Shown: piece by piece, positions 58,046 to 64,000 of the stretch
Position numbering within the stretch: position 1 is the first letter of the stretch
How the letters are laid out: each line of letters opens with the position of its first letter
Source of the DNA: Scylla paramamosain
Lineage: Eukaryota > Arthropoda > Malacostraca > Decapoda > Portunidae
DNA length: 64,000 nt
Assembly (NCBI RefSeq): GCF_035594125.1
Contig: NC_087181.1
Span: 2,807,501-2,871,500, forward strand
Reading direction: 5' to 3'
Notes under the pieces: model-generated
What the model was told of the DNA's origin: nothing
The model's database searches: none
What the model saw: the letters and a program-made list of their open reading frames with translations, nothing else
Made by a program: the position numbers and the translations under genes

Positions 58046-59130
58046 AAGAAGAGTTCACTGGGTACCAAGTATATGTATTCTTTCTTTCTTGCACTACGTA
58101 TCTTTTCACGCCTCGTCCTTTCCTCCTCTCTTTAAGGCCCCTCCTCCCTGCCTCTCTCTCCCTCCCACCCTCCCTCCCTCCCTCCCTCCCAGCAGGAAGG
58201 CTAAGGGTTTCCTCCTCGTCTTCCACACATAAACTCTGCCATTTTTCCTCATCTCAAGGTCTTGACTCGGACCTTCTTCAATATCTCTCGTTTTAGTCCC
58301 TTAATTCCACGTAAATGGATCTCCTTTTTCTGTTTTAATCTTCACTTCTAAGAGTCCTTCCTTCCTTGGGTCCTTTTTATATTAGGGTTTTTTTTCTTCT
58401 AATTTTCTTTTTTTCTTCTTAGCATTAATGGTTTCCCCGGCAAGCAAATTCTCCTCTCATTTCTCCCAGTCTCTCAGTGCCAGACGCCGCGTTAAGTATT
58501 TTATTGCATTGGAAATAATTAAATTCTGAAAAAAAAATTCAGCGCCTGAGTTTTCCGTCCGCGTCTCCTCGATGTGTGGCTTTGATCAGCTCATATTTTG
58601 GCCCATTAGCTTTAACGATGCCGCCTACTTTCCACCATGGCCCAGTTATATAAACCTTTTAAAAATAGCTGATGACCTTTCTCCTTTACCGGGCTCTTTA
58701 TTACCTTGCCTCAGGAAGGAAGCATAACCGCGGAGCTTCTGTAGTGACGCGAGGTTCCTGCCTGCCTGCCTGCCTGCCTGCCTGTCTTCTCTTGTGTGCA
58801 GTCATTGTTTCTTTTCCTCCTCTCCTTCTCTGCCAGGAAAGACCAATTCACTCTCCCGGCAATCTTTCGTAATTCAATGACAACTATTTTCCTCCTGTCT
58901 TAAAGTTTCCTAACGAAGTACTGTATATGAAATTCCTTCTGATGTTTACTTAAGAATTTTAAATGGAGATTTGCAAGAATCTTCATCAGAGCAAGTTGGG
59001 TATTAGAGCAACGCGGTAAAAAGCGGAACACCACAACTTTCTCGAGAGTTTGTACTTACTTGGCAACAATTCCCGAACATCCCAAGAATTTCCCCGGCGG
59101 AAGTGTAAGACCTTGATTGCGGCATTGCTC
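58046..59130. other. Unique sequence
   Basis: Pyrimidine-rich at 58075-58195 with (CCCT)n, otherwise complex. 58555-58670 is a TTAAC/ATTAG-bearing patch similar in style to other islands. (CCTG)n lies at 58757-58783. No exon is recognised. Confidence 0.45.
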
Positions 59131-60788
<1,658 letters not shown>

Positions 60789-60789
60789 T

Positions 60790-60856
<67 letters not shown>
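60789..60856. repeat. (GT)n microsatellite
   Basis: 68 bp of pure GT, running into GAGAGA. Confidence 0.97.
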
Positions 60857-60857
<1 letters not shown>

Positions 60858-62935
60858 AGATTGGAAGGCAGGCAAATAGAGCGAGTGTTGTGGTGCTAAA
60901 ACTCATCACAAAAAAGATCCGTTATTTCCAGCGTAAAGTTGTAGTGGACACTTTTGTGGGTTGTCGCGTTTCAATGGTCGTGTTTCTCAGAGATTTCCAC
61001 GTGTCGAGGATTATCTGTCATTCCTGGCGTGATTGATGCGCAGTAAGATCTATTTTCTTGCACTTAAGGTCACTTGGTCCTCGGCGCCTTATGGATACTG
61101 GATGAGGGAACATGATGGATTAACAACAGAATTCCTCCACTTTTTGTTCATTCCATGGCGTCACGTTTAGCGGAAAGTCGCATTCCAGAGACTTTTACGT
61201 TAAACTGCTGACTGAGGTTGGGATTTATTTATATTCAGAGGAACGCGTCGCTCCATCACTCTCCAGCACGCAGGTGTTTCCGTGCCGTCGTGCAGATGGA
61301 GCTGGTGTCGTGTCGGGGCGGTGGGAGGCGTGGCTGGCTGGTCCGGGTGTCGTCTGCCGGCGGGAGAGTGTCAACACGTCGCGTTCCTCGTGAAAAATGA
61401 TTGTTGTTATCGAGTGGGTCAGGCTCCGGCCCAGCCTTCCGCCGCCACTCTTTGTTTCGGGACCACACACATCCCTGCCCGCTGCTCGCCGCCCCTCTGC
61501 CCGACCACTCGCCAATGGCTGTTTTTGTGTGTGTATGTTTATCATCACACACATAAACCTCGTGTGAGTCCCGTGCCAACCCATTATGTGGTTATTGATT
61601 CCCTTGAGCTTAATGGGGGTTCAGGAAATTGCATCCATAATAAATATTGGAAATGATCGAGTTCTATGAGCGATTAAGGGACATTAACCCCCTCCCCCAT
61701 CGTCCAGTCCCCGGGGCGGCGAGTGACGTTCCTGGAAACACATTTCTTGCCAGGTTTGCAGGCGAGGGCGGAGCGAGGCGCGCCGCCTCTGGGAGTGTGA
61801 AGGACTCTGTAAAAATAGCGTGTGACAGGCGGGCTCTGGCTGGGCGTGAGGAGGGTGTGACGTAGCGGATATTACCAGAGGATAACCTCCCACGTGTTCT
61901 TGACTTCCTCGTCTGACTCGCGCCGGGAAGGGAAAACATGGGGCCAGCCAGCCACCACTCCATCTCACTGGCTGACCCGAATCCCCGCCTCCTCCTCTTT
62001 TTTTTATTTGTTTATGTGCCTCTAATGCTTTACGCGAGGTGAATAATACGCTTGTAATGTTATCACAGGGAGGTGTAAACAATGATAGGCTGACGTGCCG
62101 AGAGTGAGGGCGTGCTCGTGCAGGTATTGAGGTCAAGAAGGTGCTTGACGGCCGCCACTCCCTCTTCTCCCTCGCTGCCGTGTTACGAAATTACTCTGAG
62201 CCATAAGGACGCGGGGATGAGGGAGTGAATGGCCGGAGCGCGGGGGAAGGAGAGCCGCGGGACGAATATTTTTCTCTTATATATTCAGCTTTTAGCGCGA
62301 GTGACGACAACTGCAAGACTCGTCGCTGTTTTCACCCACAGTTTAGCGAACAGTCTGTGCAGGGCGAGGCAGTGACTATTAGGCACAGCACAGCACAGCA
62401 CAGCTACGCTCCTCCATCAACACTAATAGTTCCCAGGAATAAATGTGTAAGCACCCGAGAGGTTTCTTTCTGCCTCACTCGCAGGGAAAGAGGCGAGAGG
62501 CGGGAAGGGAGGGAGGGAGGGCGGCAGGGAGGGACCAAGTACTGAACGAGGCTTTTACAGATTGTGGCCGGGCCTCGGGGACGTGTTACCGAGGGTTATG
62601 GCGTATAAAACACCCGCCAGGCGCACCAGGCAAAATGGAACCAGGGACACTATACTTCTTGTCCACTCGATCACAGCCTGACGTGGGAAATGACCAGTCC
62701 TGGGGGCGAAAGGTGCCTGCCTCAGGGTCACCCCCAAGGGTTATCGCTCACCACACAACCTCTACTTCACGACGTCCCGGAAAATGGCTCCTTCTTCAGG
62801 GCGGGAATCCACATTTTTTTTATGGCTGCAGGGCCTCGCCGGAAAACTGCCACGCTGGTGAAGCGTCGCTGATCCCTGGCTGAGGGGCAGATACACTGAG
62901 GCCGCCACGCCGCCGTGCTCTGCCCCCACACCAGT
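60857..62935. other. Long unique GC-moderate stretch
   Basis: The longest low-repeat stretch in the window (about 2.1 kb). It contains CpG-rich parts (61260-61500, 61690-61870, 62210-62320), a short (CACAG)n near 62389-62403 and a GGGAGGGAGGGAGGG patch at 62507-62521. 60990-61000 and 61182-61200 share CAGAGA(T/C)TT..ACGT. Short frames on both strands match no family I recognise. No RRM-type or other exon is seen. Confidence 0.5.
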
Positions 62936-62970
62936 TGTAGCGGTGGTGACAGTGGTCATGGTAGTGGTAA

Positions 62971-63024
<54 letters not shown>

Positions 63025-63026
63025 CA

Positions 63027-63082
<56 letters not shown>

Positions 63083-63201
63083 GGCAGCAGCAGCAGTATA
63101 AACATCAACAACAACAACTACAACAATACGAGCAACAGCAATAGGAGTATTAGTTGTTGATGTTGGTGCTGCTGCTGTAGTAATATTAGTAGTAGTAGTA
63201 A

Positions 63202-63255
<54 letters not shown>

Positions 63256-63328
63256 TAGTAGTAGTGGAGAAAGAAGAGGAAAGAGACGAAGAAGAGGAAG
63301 AGCACGGAAAGAAAAGGAGGAAGAGGAG

Positions 63329-63363
<35 letters not shown>
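62936..63363. repeat. (AGT)n-(AGC)n-(CAA)n-(AGT)n compound and (GA)n
   Basis: GGT/AGT mix from 62941, (AGT)n at 62967-63024, (AGC)n at 63023-63100, CAA/ACA mix at 63103-63141, GTT/GCT at 63153-63178, (AGT)n at 63186-63265, purine spacer and (GA)n at 63331-63363. Poly-Ser and poly-Thr/Ala frames come from the repeat. Confidence 0.95.
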
Positions 63364-63366
<3 letters not shown>

Positions 63367-63498
63367 ATGTGTACACCTGCAATGGGGCGGCGTGGTGAAG
63401 TCCCACCAATCAGGATGTGAAGGTCAGACACGCGGTGCTCATTCAATGAGGGAAGGAGGAAATATTCTGCCCTGAGCGGCACCGATAATGGCGCTCTT
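63364..63498. other. Unique sequence
   Basis: Complex CpG-containing spacer before the duplication. Confidence 0.4.
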
Positions 63499-63825
63499 CA
63501 GCCTCTTGAACCCTGGCACTGGTGAGACGCGTCTTGGGAGGAAAGGAGGCCCTGTGGAGGACACCGCGCCGCCTTGTTCTCGTCCCCATAACCCCACCGT
63601 TCACACGCACTCACGCCGCCCAAGTAAGAGAAACCGGTTTCTATGTTGCCTTCTGACTTGTCTTGAGACCTGGCACTGTTGAGGCACGTCTGGGGGGGAG
63701 AGGAGGCCCTGTGCAGAACACCGCGCCTGCTGCCTTGTTGTCGTCCCCTTTGGCCTCTCCGTTCACACGCCCTCACGCCGCCCAAGCAAGAAAAGCAGGT
63801 CCTTATATTGCCCTCTGATTTGCTT
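63499..63825. repeat. Tandem duplication, period 157 bp
   Basis: Unit 1 starts with CTCTTGAACCCTGGCACTGG near 63502 and unit 2 with GTCTTGAGACCTGGCACTG near 63659. Both continue GAGGCCCTGTG(G/C)(A/-)GA, CACCGCGCC, GCCTTGTT(C/G)TCGTCCCC, CCGTTCACACGC and CTCACGCCGCCCAAG, and end TGCC(T/C)TCTGA(C/T)TTG. The high similarity marks it as one of the younger duplications here. Confidence 0.93.
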
Positions 63826-64000
63826 ATGCTCCCACGACCCTGTGCCAGATTTCCAAGTTTTGCCGCAGCGAGCAACAGTTTACGAGGAGCAGACGGCGGC
63901 AGCAACAGGTCAGGAAGCAGCTAGCCCCTTGCCTCGCCTCGCACGGGACTCCTGCTGCCGGGGAGGAGGCGAGGAGCTTCCTCAACGAGCTGCCTCGCGT
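63826..64000. other. GC-rich unique end of window
   Basis: Complex CpG-rich sequence continuing past the window edge. Nothing is recognised. Confidence 0.4.

Overview
This window looks like intronic DNA from a large, microsatellite-rich arthropod genome. A decapod crustacean, perhaps a brachyuran crab, is my best guess. The guess rests on the density and length of (AG/CT)n, (AC/GT)n, (TCC)n, (ATT)n and (GGT)n tracts, on U2-type splice sites, and on the lack of any prokaryotic gene organisation. The organism is inferred, not proven.

The only protein-coding segment I recognise is a 49-nt exon at 48100-48148 (+). It encodes MNRPIQVKPADSESRA, the end of RRM1 and start of the RRM1-RRM2 linker in CELF/Bruno RNA-binding proteins (CELF3-6 / bruno-3 type). 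It has a good 3' splice site (polypyrimidine tract plus CAG) and a consensus 5' splice site (CAG|GTAGGT). No other exon of the gene was found, so the window is best read as at least 48 kb of upstream intron and at least 15.8 kb of downstream intron on the + strand. The second main signal is at 9118/9119: a branchpoint-like CTAAC, 16 pyrimidines, then CAG|GTAAGT. This is a back-to-back 3'/5' splice site, the signature of a recursive-splicing ratchet point (zero-length exon), on the same strand and 39 kb upstream of the exon.

Layout: 1-9 kb mixes unique islands with decayed minisatellites (98-bp, ~70-bp and 52-bp periods). 9-20 kb holds repeated (GA)n/(CT)n blocks and a dispersed repeat found next to (GA)n tracts. 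20-38 kb is dominated by trinucleotide compounds, pyrimidine-rich tracts (23-30 kb) and an 0.8-kb purine array with higher-order structure (30.5-31.35 kb). 39-45 kb is AT-rich decayed tandem DNA (83-, 131-, 105- and 327-bp units) plus a very long (GT)n...(CA)n inverted pair. 45-54 kb is the most gene-like part: the exon, CpG-rich unique sequence and two tRNA-derived SINE-like relics. 54-64 kb has more decayed minisatellites, kilobase-scale purine and pyrimidine tracts, and GC-rich unique sequence ending in a 157-bp tandem duplication.

All long open frames (Ser-Leu, Arg-Glu, Thr-His, Cys-Val, poly-Leu, poly-Ile and so on) are translations of simple repeats and are not annotated as genes. One functional link is possible. 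CELF proteins bind GU-rich RNA, and the sense strand of this intron carries many long (GT)n tracts, one about 0.9 kb upstream of the exon, so autoregulation of splicing is a testable idea.
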